Shown here piece by piece: positions 8,785 through 16,052 of a DNA stretch of 64,000 nucleotides (positions are counted from its first letter, which is position 1; every line of letters starts with the position of its first letter). The stretch is taken from NCBI GenBank assembly GCA_017849615.1, contig JAFIGS010000011.1, positions 1 to 64,000 of the forward strand. Reading direction: 5' to 3'. A program made the translations under genes and the position numbers. The DNA comes from Pseudolabrys sp. Its GTDB lineage: Bacteria > Pseudomonadota > Alphaproteobacteria > Rhizobiales > Xanthobacteraceae. A model generated the notes under the pieces. That model had not been told where the DNA came from. It was given only the letters and a program-made list of their open reading frames with translations, and did no database searches.

Positions 8785-9414
8785 CTAGCGCGCGGCCTTG
8801 CCCTCATTCGCCGCCAGCAGCGCCAGATTGTTGGCGACATACTTGTTGCCGGGGTCGAGCGTCTGGGCGGCGGTCAGCGTGTCGCGGGCCCGCTTCGTGT
8901 CGCCGCGAAGCATGTAGGAATAGCCCTGATTGTTGAGGACCTCGGCGGTCGGCCCGACGATCTCGCGGGCCTTGCCATAGGCCTTGTCGGCCAGGGCGAA
9001 GTCGCGCAGCCGGTCGGCGGAGGCGGCGATGCCGAGCCAGGCCTCGGAACTGCGCGGATCGATCTGGGTGGCCTTGCGGAAGGCGCGCTCGGCCTCGCGG
9101 AAATGGTTGGCGCGATAGGCCTCGCGGCCCTCGGCGATGGCATCGGCGGCGCTTCCGCGCCCGCTCTTGACCGGCTCGTCGCCGGGCAGGACCAGGGCCG
9201 GCTTGTCGTCCTCGGGGGCCGCTTTCGGCTTCTCGGCGGCCTGGATGGCCTTCGTGCCTTCGATCGAGCCTGTGACGTCAGCCGGCGGCGCCATCGCCAG
9301 CGCCCGGTCGGGAGGCGGCGGCATGGCCGCCTGGCGGTCGCTGGTGGTGTTGCAGGCGGCGAGCATCATCGCCGCGCCGGTCAGGAAAACTGCCTTGCTG
9401 GGAGCAAGTGTCAT
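8785..9414 (-). CDS. TPR-containing lipoprotein, TadD-like
   Basis: The 209-residue protein starts with a lipoprotein signal peptide ending in LAAC (Cys21), then a Pro/Asp-rich linker to about residue 80, then three or more tetratricopeptide repeats (AYRANHFREAERAFRKATQI; NNQGYSYMLRGDTKRARDTL). This is the layout of TadD, the pilotin-like protein of Tad/Flp pili, but no tad gene lies nearby. A general outer-membrane scaffolding role is as likely. Confidence 0.88.
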   Translation of the reverse strand: MTLAPSKAVFLTGAAMMLAACNTTSDRQAAMPPPPDRALAMAPPADVTGSIEGTKAIQAAEKPKAAPEDDKPALVLPGDEPVKSGRGSAADAIAEGREAYRANHFREAERAFRKATQIDPRSSEAWLGIAASADRLRDFALADKAYGKAREIVGPTAEVLNNQGYSYMLRGDTKRARDTLTAAQTLDPGNKYVANNLALLAANEGKAAR

Positions 9415-9525
9415 CGGCCGCCCCTTGAATCGCAGTGTTCTGCGTGAGCCCGCAGGCTAGGCCGGCATGGTTAATGGAACCTTTCCGATGGTCATTTGCC
9501 CGGCGGGATACCGCAGGCCTTGGGG

Positions 9526-9969
9526 CTAGCTCTTCTTCGGCAAGGCCACGATCATATCGAGCTCGATCCGGGCGCCGGGCGACGACAGCTGATTGATACA
9601 AATCGTGGTCGAGGCCGGCTTCCAATCGCCGAAATAGGCCGACAGCGCCCTGCTCATACCGTCCATATCGCGGATGTCGGTGAGGTATTTGGTTATCTTG
9701 ACGACATCGCCCCAGGACGCGCCGACGCTGTCGAGCACCTCCTTGGCCGCCTTCATGGCGCGATCGGTCTGCTCGCCGATGCCGTTGGGGTGCACATGCT
9801 CATCGTCGACATGCGGATGGAAGTGGTAGAGCGGCGACGGCGTCACGCCCGACACGAACATCAGGTCGCAGGCGCCGACAATTCGCACCGCGGGCGCGTA
9901 GGGCATGTCCTTGGCGCGCGCCGGATTGGGCTGGATGGTTTCGAGAAGGGGGGCATTGGAACGGGTCAT
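9526..9969 (-). CDS. RidA family (YjgF/YER057c/UK114) protein
   Basis: The 147-residue protein has the family region with KITKYLTDIRDMDGMSRAL and the C-terminal strand with ARIELDMIVALPK. RidA proteins hydrolyse reactive enamine/imine intermediates or act as related deaminases. The gene is the last of an apparent operon (substrate-binding protein, ATPase, permease, RidA), 32 bp after the permease. That context suggests it acts on a metabolite of the imported, probably nitrogen-containing compound. Confidence 0.92.
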   Translation of the reverse strand: MTRSNAPLLETIQPNPARAKDMPYAPAVRIVGACDLMFVSGVTPSPLYHFHPHVDDEHVHPNGIGEQTDRAMKAAKEVLDSVGASWGDVVKITKYLTDIRDMDGMSRALSAYFGDWKPASTTICINQLSSPGARIELDMIVALPKKS

Positions 9970-10001
9970 GGCGCTCTGCCTTGGTTATGTAACGTGACGA
10001 A

Positions 10002-10823
10002 TCAGCTCAGCCGCCAGCGGCCGAGCAGGCGGTCGATGGCGTCCTGGGCCTTGGTAACGATGATGCCGAGCGTCGCCAGCACGATGAGAACGGCGAAGAC
10101 CTGCTCGGTCTCGAGAATCTGTCCGGACAAATAAAGACGCGCACCGAGGCCGAATTTGCCGACCACCATCTCCGCGGCGACGACGAGAATGATCGAGACG
10201 CCGAGGCCGAGGCGGAAGCCGGCGAAGATCGACGGAATCGCGCTCGGCAGCAACACGCGCCGGACGATCTGCTGCTGGCTGGCGCCGAGATCGCGCGCCG
10301 CCAGAACGAGGCCCTGATCGCACTGCCGCACGCCGAGCACGGTGTTGATCACGATCGGAAAGATGGCGCCGAGAAAGCTGATCGTCAGCATGAACGGGCC
10401 GCCGGTGCCGAGCCAGATGATCAGCAACGGAATCAGCGTCACCTTCGGCAGCGGATACAGCATCGCGATGTACATGTCGGCGATGGCGCGCACGCGTTTC
10501 GACGTCGCGATCCAGATGCCCAGGCTGACGCCGACGACGGTAGCGAGGAAGAAGCCGGCGAAGATGCGATACAAGGTCCAGAGCAGATCGACGTGAAGAT
10601 CGCCGCTCTGGAACATATGGAGCAGCGAGACGACGATACCGCTCGGCTTCGGCAGATAGAGCGGCGAGACGCCCCACAGCCGCGTGCCGATCTCCCACAG
10701 CACGAGAACAAGAGCGACCGAGCCCCAGCCGAGCACGCGCTCGTCGTCATACCAGACCCAGCGACGCTTCACTTTTGGCTTTGACGCAAGGGCGACCTTG
10801 TCGGTCCCGGCGGCCATCGTCAT
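10002..10823 (-). CDS. ABC importer permease (SsuC/TauC type)
   Basis: The 273-residue protein has six predicted helices and the cytoplasmic EAA loop (DLGASQQQIVRRVLLPSAIP). It belongs to the nitrate/sulfonate/taurine permease family. It overlaps the ATPase gene by four bases (ATGA), which implies translational coupling. Confidence 0.94.
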   Translation of the reverse strand: MTMAAGTDKVALASKPKVKRRWVWYDDERVLGWGSVALVLVLWEIGTRLWGVSPLYLPKPSGIVVSLLHMFQSGDLHVDLLWTLYRIFAGFFLATVVGVSLGIWIATSKRVRAIADMYIAMLYPLPKVTLIPLLIIWLGTGGPFMLTISFLGAIFPIVINTVLGVRQCDQGLVLAARDLGASQQQIVRRVLLPSAIPSIFAGFRLGLGVSIILVVAAEMVVGKFGLGARLYLSGQILETEQVFAVLIVLATLGIIVTKAQDAIDRLLGRWRLS

Positions 10824-11632
10824 GCTCCCTCGCTCTCGATCACCATGGCGCGCAGCACCTGGTCGCGCAGCACGCCGTAAATGCGATCGAACAGCCTGGC
10901 GTATTGGGGATCATGCGTGGTCGCCAAGGTGCGCGGACGCGGCAATGCCACATCGATCTGGTCGCAGATATGACCGGGCCGCGCCGTCATCACGATGATC
11001 CTGTCGGCGAGCAGGATCGCCTCCTCGATCGAATGCGTAACCAATATCGCGGTGGTGCCCGCCGTCTCCACCAGAGTTGCAAGCTGCTCCTGCAAAACGA
11101 GACGCGTTTGCGCGTCGAGTGCGCCGAAAGGCTCGTCGAGCAGCAAGACATCCGGCTCCATCACCAGCGCGCGGGCAATGCCGACACGCTGGCGCATGCC
11201 GCCCGATAGCTGACGCGGAAACCGATTCTCGAAGCCATTGAGATCGACGGCGGCGATGGCTTTTCTCGCGCGCGCGTTACGCTCGGCCTTGGGCACGCCG
11301 GCCAGATCGAGGCCGAAGGCAACGTTCTCCAGAACGGTGAGCCACGGAAACAGGTTGAAGGCCTGCCACACCGTGGCCATGCCCGGCCGGGCGGTCTCCT
11401 GCCCGGACGAGACTTCGACGAAACGCAGGCGCCCCCGGGTCGGCTCGAGAAAGCCGCGCGCGATCTGCAGCAAGGTGCTCTTGCCGCAGCCGCTGGGACC
11501 GATGATCGCAGTGACCTTTCCCGGTTCGAAACGCGTCGTCACCTCGCCCAGCGCCACGGTCGGCGTATCGGTGTCGAGCCCGAAGGTGAGCCCGACACCC
11601 TGAATATCGACGGCGACCGCGGGGCCTGCCAT
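10820..11632 (-). CDS. ABC importer ATPase (SsuB/TauB type)
   Basis: The 270-residue nucleotide-binding subunit has Walker A GPSGCGKST (45-53), the signature LSGGMRQRVGIARAL and Walker B VLLLDEPFGALD with the His-switch VTHSIEEAI. MAGPAVAVDIQGVG at 11632 is the chosen start; the frame continues upstream across the end of the substrate-binding gene and was rejected there. It starts 11 bp after that gene. Confidence 0.95.
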   Translation of the reverse strand: MAGPAVAVDIQGVGLTFGLDTDTPTVALGEVTTRFEPGKVTAIIGPSGCGKSTLLQIARGFLEPTRGRLRFVEVSSGQETARPGMATVWQAFNLFPWLTVLENVAFGLDLAGVPKAERNARARKAIAAVDLNGFENRFPRQLSGGMRQRVGIARALVMEPDVLLLDEPFGALDAQTRLVLQEQLATLVETAGTTAILVTHSIEEAILLADRIIVMTARPGHICDQIDVALPRPRTLATTHDPQYARLFDRIYGVLRDQVLRAMVIESEGA

Positions 11633-11643
11633 GACGTCTGCCC

Positions 11644-12702
11644 TTAACCGAAGGGGTTGGACTTCGCGAGACGCGCGTTGGCCTCCTGCGCGACAGACAG
11701 ATCGAACAACTGCTCCTTGGTCACGGAACCGGTCACCAGCTTCATGGTGTCGGTCCAGAATTTGCCCTGCGCCATGCAGGAGTCGACATTCGGCATGCCG
11801 TCTTCGTTGAACCAGGTCCACTTCGGCGCGGCCGATTCGATCAGCGGCGGCGGCACCTTGGTCGCTTCCGACACGATCTTGATGATCGCCGGATCCTTGT
11901 CCGCGGCACCCTTGTTGAACAGGCGGCCGGCATAAGTGTGCGCCATGGCGAAACGGATCGCCGCCGACTTGTTCTCGGTGAGATATTTCGACGACATGGC
12001 CCAGCAGGCGAGTTGCGTATTCGGCTCGATGTCATAGCCGCCGCAGATCAGCTTGCCGGCGTTGTTCTTCTCGACCAGGAAGCCGAGCGGCAGCGGAATG
12101 TTCGCAATGTCGGTCTGGCCCGCGCCCATCGACTTCACGATATCCGGATAGCTGAGGCCGGTGTTCCACGTCACATCGGTGCGCGGATCGAGACCCGCCT
12201 TTTGCGCGGCGCGGCCGAGCAGATACTGGTCGATGCCGCCGGGCGCCTGCAACGACACGCGCTTGCCTTTCATCAGCGCGAATTTGTCGGCGCCGGTCAG
12301 GCCGGCCTTCACCATCTCGTTGCTGGCGGCAATCGCCATCGAGCCGGAGCCCGGTTTTTCCGAACCGCGGTCGAGAACGAGCTTGTACGGCGCGTTCTTG
12401 GCGACAGCGTTGAACAGGCCGGCGCTCAATGTCGAAACCGCGGTGTCGAGTTCGCCGGCAACCAGCGCCGGAATGGCCAGCACGCCGTCGGTGAAATAAA
12501 CCAGCTCGACGTCGAGATTGACCTTTTCAAACAGGCCCATCGCCTTGGCGACGAAAATCGGCCCCGATGAAATCAGCGGCACGACGCCGATGCGGATCTT
12601 GACCTTCGGCTCCTGCGCAAACGATTTCCGCGCGCCGAACGCACCAGCGACGCCAAGGGCGGCTGCGCCCTGCAACAGGTTTCTGCGATTGAGGCTCGAC
12701 AT
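11644..12702 (-). CDS. ABC importer periplasmic binding protein (NMT1/SsuA-like)
   Basis: About 352 residues. It starts with a twin-arginine-type export signal (SLNRRNLLQGAAALGVAGAF), so the protein may be folded before export. The body begins VKIRIGVVPLISSGPIFVAKAMGLFEK, typical of NMT1/THI5-like and SsuA-like binding proteins. Substrate unknown; no thiamine riboswitch or sulfonate enzymes lie nearby. The ATG at 12702 has GGAG eight bases upstream; an in-frame ATG at 12729 lacks such a site. The gene is divergent from a MarR regulator across a 125-bp region with a perfect palindrome, so it is probably controlled by that regulator. Confidence 0.92.
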   Translation of the reverse strand: MSSLNRRNLLQGAAALGVAGAFGARKSFAQEPKVKIRIGVVPLISSGPIFVAKAMGLFEKVNLDVELVYFTDGVLAIPALVAGELDTAVSTLSAGLFNAVAKNAPYKLVLDRGSEKPGSGSMAIAASNEMVKAGLTGADKFALMKGKRVSLQAPGGIDQYLLGRAAQKAGLDPRTDVTWNTGLSYPDIVKSMGAGQTDIANIPLPLGFLVEKNNAGKLICGGYDIEPNTQLACWAMSSKYLTENKSAAIRFAMAHTYAGRLFNKGAADKDPAIIKIVSEATKVPPPLIESAAPKWTWFNEDGMPNVDSCMAQGKFWTDTMKLVTGSVTKEQLFDLSVAQEANARLAKSNPFG

Positions 12703-12792
12703 GCTGTGCTCCATTTGCAAAGTGCTCATTGAGACTGCTGTTTACTGGGCCGGCGCATTGCGAACTTGACTACCGCAAAGCGTGATGGCGAA

Positions 12793-12812
12793 TTATCTTC
12801 AGGTCAAGATAA
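12793..12812. promoter_or_regulatory. Perfect palindrome, probable MarR-family operator
   Basis: TTATCTT (12793-12799) and AAGATAA (12806-12812) are perfect inverted 7-bp arms around CAGGTC. This is the usual size and symmetry for a MarR dimer site, and it lies 16 bp before the regulator start (12828) and 90 bp before the divergent transporter gene. It probably serves autoregulation and control of the ABC operon. Confidence 0.65.
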
Positions 12813-12827
12813 ATCGGGATGCATGCA

Positions 12828-13412
12828 ATGCACACAAAACAGGCCCCTGCCCTGTTTGCGGCGCGAGATATGATCGACACCTTCAAGGAAGAGTGGTCGT
12901 CCGAGCGGCCCGATCTCGACTTCACCTATCTCGAGACAATCGGCCGTATTCTCCGCGCCTCCGCGCATCTGCGCGAGCACATGGACCAGTGGCTGGCGCC
13001 GTTCGGGCTGACCTGGGAAATGTTCGATCTGGTCGCCTCGCTGCGCCGCTCCGGCGGCCGCGGCGGTATGCGACCGACTGAACTTTATGCAGCCTGCATG
13101 CTGTCGTCGGGGGCCACGACCAACCGGATCGACCGTGCCGAGAAGCTGGACTACGCCGTCCGCAAGCCCGATCCGGACGACGGCCGGGCCACCCGGATCG
13201 CGCTGACGCGTCGCGGCCGGGCTTTGGCCGAGAAGGCGATGACCGAGCATACGGCCCGCGCCGGGGTGATTGCACGCCGCCTCACGCCCTCCGAGCAGGA
13301 GCAACTCGCCGGCCTCCTGCGCAAGCTGCTGCTGTCGTTCGAGACCGAGGATGAAGACGCGGCGCCTGTCCGCAAGGCGGCGACCAACGGGCGCCGCGCC
13401 GCTGCGGGATAG
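12828..13412 (+). CDS. MarR family transcriptional regulator
   Basis: The 194-residue protein has a winged helix-turn-helix (about residues 45-140): WEMFDLVASLRRSGG, then MRPTELYAACMLSSGATTNRIDR as the recognition region, and the DDGRATRIALTRRGRAL wing. A charged Arg/Ala-rich tail follows. It is divergent from the ABC operon and 51 bp upstream of the lyase gene on the same strand, so it may control both. ATG 12828 was preferred over ATG 12819 because of spacing from an upstream GGGA. Confidence 0.92.
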   Translation: MHTKQAPALFAARDMIDTFKEEWSSERPDLDFTYLETIGRILRASAHLREHMDQWLAPFGLTWEMFDLVASLRRSGGRGGMRPTELYAACMLSSGATTNRIDRAEKLDYAVRKPDPDDGRATRIALTRRGRALAEKAMTEHTARAGVIARRLTPSEQEQLAGLLRKLLLSFETEDEDAAPVRKAATNGRRAAAG

Positions 13413-13463
13413 GCCGTTCTGTGCTATGCGCGGACGGGAAGAATGCGCCGGAGCAGTTCAGGC

Positions 13464-14813
13464 ATGCCGTCCAGCTATCTCGATTCCGCGGTTTTCCGCG
13501 ACGTCTTCACCACACCGGCGATGCGGCAGGTCTGGTCGGACGAGAACCGCACCCAGAAATACCTGGATTTCGAGCGGGCGCTGGCGGTGGCGCAGGGCCG
13601 GCTGAAAATCATTCCGCAGGACGCCGCCGACGAGATCGCCCGGCATTGCGTGCTGGCCGAACTCGACATGGCCGGGCTGAAGGAGGCGACCGAGCGCGTC
13701 GGCACGCCGATCATGCCGGTGGTCCAGCAACTGGTGAAGCTGTGCAAGGACAAGCACGGCGAATGGGTGCACTGGGGCGCGACCACGCAGGATGTCATGG
13801 ACACCGCGACCGTGCTGCAGATCGCCGAGTCGCTCGACCTGATCGGCGCCGAGCTCGACGGCATTTGCGACGGGCTCGCCACGCTGGCGAAAAAGTATCG
13901 CGACACGCCGATGGCGGGCCGCTCCTATCTGCAGCAGGCGGTGCCGATCACCTTCGGCTACAAGATTGCGACCGTGCTCGCCGGTTTCGAGCGCCACCGC
14001 GAGCGATTGAAGCAACTCAAGGCGCGCGTGCTGGTCGGCGAATTCGGCGGCGCCGCCGGCACATTGTCGTCGCTCGGCAAAGACGGGCTGAAGTGCCAGG
14101 CCGAGCTGATGAAAGAGCTCAAGCTGACGCCGCCGGCGATCACCTGGCACACGGTGCGCGACAATATCGCCGAGGCCGGCACCTTCCTCGCGCTGGTCAC
14201 TGGCTCATGCGCCAAGCTCGCGCTCGACGTGAAGCTCTTGATGCAGACCGAGATCGAGGAGGCCTATGAGCCGTCGGCGCCCGGCCGCGGCTCGTCATCG
14301 ACCATGCCGCAGAAGCGCAATCCGATTTCGTCGGTCTACATCACCGCGCAGAACGCACTGGTGAAGCAGCATGCCGGCGCGCTGCTCGAATCCATGGTGC
14401 AGGACCATGAGCGCAGCGCCGGCGGCTGGCAGATCGAATGGCTGGTGCTGCCGGAGATCTTCATGCTGGCGGCCGGCGCGCTGGCGCAGACGCGCTTCCT
14501 CGCCGAATGCCTGCAGATCAACGAAAAGAACATGGCGGCGAACCTGACGATCACCAACGGCCTGATCATGTCGGAAGCGGTGATGATGAAGCTGGGCGAC
14601 CGCATGGGCCGCGACCACGCCCATCATCACGTCGCGGCGATCGGCCGCGAGGCCGCCAAATCCGGCCGGCCGCTGATCGATCTGCTCGCCGAGGACAAGG
14701 AGATCGCGCAATACGCCACGCGCCGGGATCTCGAGGCGATGATGGACCCGGCGAACTATCTCGGCGCGGCAGGCGAGATGGTCGATCGCGTGCTCAAGGG
14801 GCGGGAAAAGTGA
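13464..14813 (+). CDS. Fumarate-lyase superfamily enzyme (PurB/PcaB-like)
   Basis: The 449-residue protein has the superfamily signature SSTMPQKRNP (about residues 277-286), the upstream HWGATTQDVMDT block and the GRSYLQQAVPITFG block of adenylosuccinate lyase/3-carboxymuconate cycloisomerase proteins. It lacks pathway partners for either reaction here, so the substrate is open. Linkage to a RidA-containing ABC operon suggests catabolism of an imported N-compound. Its final 152 bp (14653-14804) are repeated at 15895-16046; the present 3' end appears to have been brought in with the inserted DNA downstream. The reading frame is intact. Confidence 0.9.
   Translation: MPSSYLDSAVFRDVFTTPAMRQVWSDENRTQKYLDFERALAVAQGRLKIIPQDAADEIARHCVLAELDMAGLKEATERVGTPIMPVVQQLVKLCKDKHGEWVHWGATTQDVMDTATVLQIAESLDLIGAELDGICDGLATLAKKYRDTPMAGRSYLQQAVPITFGYKIATVLAGFERHRERLKQLKARVLVGEFGGAAGTLSSLGKDGLKCQAELMKELKLTPPAITWHTVRDNIAEAGTFLALVTGSCAKLALDVKLLMQTEIEEAYEPSAPGRGSSSTMPQKRNPISSVYITAQNALVKQHAGALLESMVQDHERSAGGWQIEWLVLPEIFMLAAGALAQTRFLAECLQINEKNMAANLTITNGLIMSEAVMMKLGDRMGRDHAHHHVAAIGREAAKSGRPLIDLLAEDKEIAQYATRRDLEAMMDPANYLGAAGEMVDRVLKGREK
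14653..14804 (+). repeat. 152-bp direct repeat, copy 1 (3' end of the lyase gene)
   Basis: Aligns without gaps to 15895-16046, with 8 mismatches in 152 bp (about 95% identity). The leftmost 28 bp and the next 38 bp after one mismatch are identical. Confidence 0.95.
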
Positions 14814-15894
14814 AGCTTGACGTACTAGATTTTGAAAGTCGCTAGGCCCGCACTAGGTGCCGGCACGGTTGGAAATACTCGCGCCTCATCAACGCTTTGA
14901 TGCTATCACACGCGGGAAAACCCGGAATTGCCCCCTTGCCACGGCGCAAAAACAAGGCTCATTTATTAGTGTTTCAGTGGGTGTTTCACGATTGTTTCAC
15001 GCACTGGATAACGAAGGCCGCCTCCCCCGGCAAAGGGGTCAGCGGCCTACGGTCCCGTTAAGGGACGACGCCCGCCAAACCGTTTGCCCGGTTTGAGGGG
15101 TGGAAATGGGCCAAGACGGCAATGGCCCCAGTGCGCCGGTGCCCCTTAGGGCATCTGCCGGACGCGCCAACTAGGTACTGATACGGGGCTGGTTTACTTG
15201 ATGGTGGGCCAGCCCCACCGTCTATTCCTAGTACTTCGAAAAGAACTGAGTTTGATTCACTCGACAAGCCTTGAGTTAGCGAATCACCGATCTGCGCGGT
15301 GGAAAAGCGGCTAAAAAATTTGTTGTTAGTCTGTGGACAGCGGCGATTAGGTAAATGACCGATAAGCCGAATCGGCTTCGGGTAGATTTTGAGAGTTTAT
15401 GTAGGAAGGGAACCGTCCTAGTTGCGACGGCAAAGCGAATAAACATATGAGCCATATGCTCGGTGGCGAAGACCTTGAGACATTGATCAAGGCTATGCGA
15501 AATCCAGAAAAATAAAGCGCCAAAGATATCGAGGCTCAGTTTCCCGAGCCTCGACACCCACTCAATCCTAGGAGGGCATACCCCTAGAACCGTAGCTAGC
15601 TAACCAAGGTGGTAGCTTGGTTAGAAGTCGAAGCTTAGTTGCCCCGGCCACGAGCGAAAGTGTTCACAAACGCTTTCGAGACGACCAAAGCGCGTTCGCA
15701 CATAAGCGCAAACATGCACAAGCTTCGTTCTCGTTTTGGACCTGCCCATAACGAATACCTTTCTCTCATAACGGGGAAGAGCCCCGCCACCCCAGCCTTA
15801 TTGCTCAGGCTGTGTCGACCGTGGGCCGAGCAAAAAATTGCTCGAGAGAGTCAGGTGCCAACTGCAGTTTTAAAATAACCGATTCGAAGTAAGC
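14805..15894. other. Non-coding, hairpin-rich insert of about 1.09 kb
   Basis: This stretch lies between the two 152-bp repeats. It is visibly lower in GC than its surroundings, roughly 43-55% in individual lines against about 65%. It holds no convincing gene: the longest frames (14857-15096, 15276-15557, 15639-15878) lack a ribosome binding site and any recognisable domain. It carries many perfect inverted repeats with short loops, for example 15076-15095, 15185-15216, 15529-15554, 15600-15624 and 15827-15844. It has no tRNA, no integrase, and no terminal inverted repeats. It could be a non-autonomous integrative element, the remnant of a larger island, or a large structured RNA. Confidence 0.7.
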
Positions 15895-16052
15895 CCGCCA
15901 AATCCGGCCGGCCGCTGATCGACCTGCTCGCCGAGGACAAGGAGATCGCGCAATACGCCACCCGCCAGGATCTCGAGGCCATGATGAACCCGGCGAACTA
16001 TCTCGGCGCCGCCGGCGAGATGGTCGATCGGGTGCTCAAGGGGCGGACGTAA
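15895..16052 (+). pseudogene. Orphan 3' end of the lyase gene (repeat copy 2)
   Basis: Encodes the last 50 or so residues of the lyase in an intact frame to the stop at 16050-16052, without a start. Its end overlaps the 3' end of the convergent MFS gene (stop at 16036) by 17 bp, which suggests that this copy, not copy 1, occupies the ancestral position. Codon differences from copy 1 are mostly synonymous, as expected if both ends evolved in working genes before the insertion. Confidence 0.85.

Noticed and set aside
12703-12729. Longer start for the ABC binding protein
   Set aside because: ATG 12729 lacks a ribosome binding site, while ATG 12702 has GGAG at good spacing and puts the twin-arginine motif close to the N-terminus.
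15276-15557. 93-codon minus-strand frame in the insert
   Set aside because: Starts without a ribosome binding site, contains parts of several inverted repeats and resembles no family I know.
15639-15878. 79-codon plus-strand frame in the insert
   Set aside because: No ribosome binding site, no domain, and it overlaps five hairpins.
14805-15894. Group I/II intron, retron or CRISPR array in the insert
   Set aside because: No domain V or P7-like core, no reverse transcriptase, and no regularly spaced identical repeats.
14805-15894. Insertion sequence
   Set aside because: No transposase frame and no terminal inverted repeats or short target duplication at the edges; the flanking repeat is 152 bp of gene sequence.
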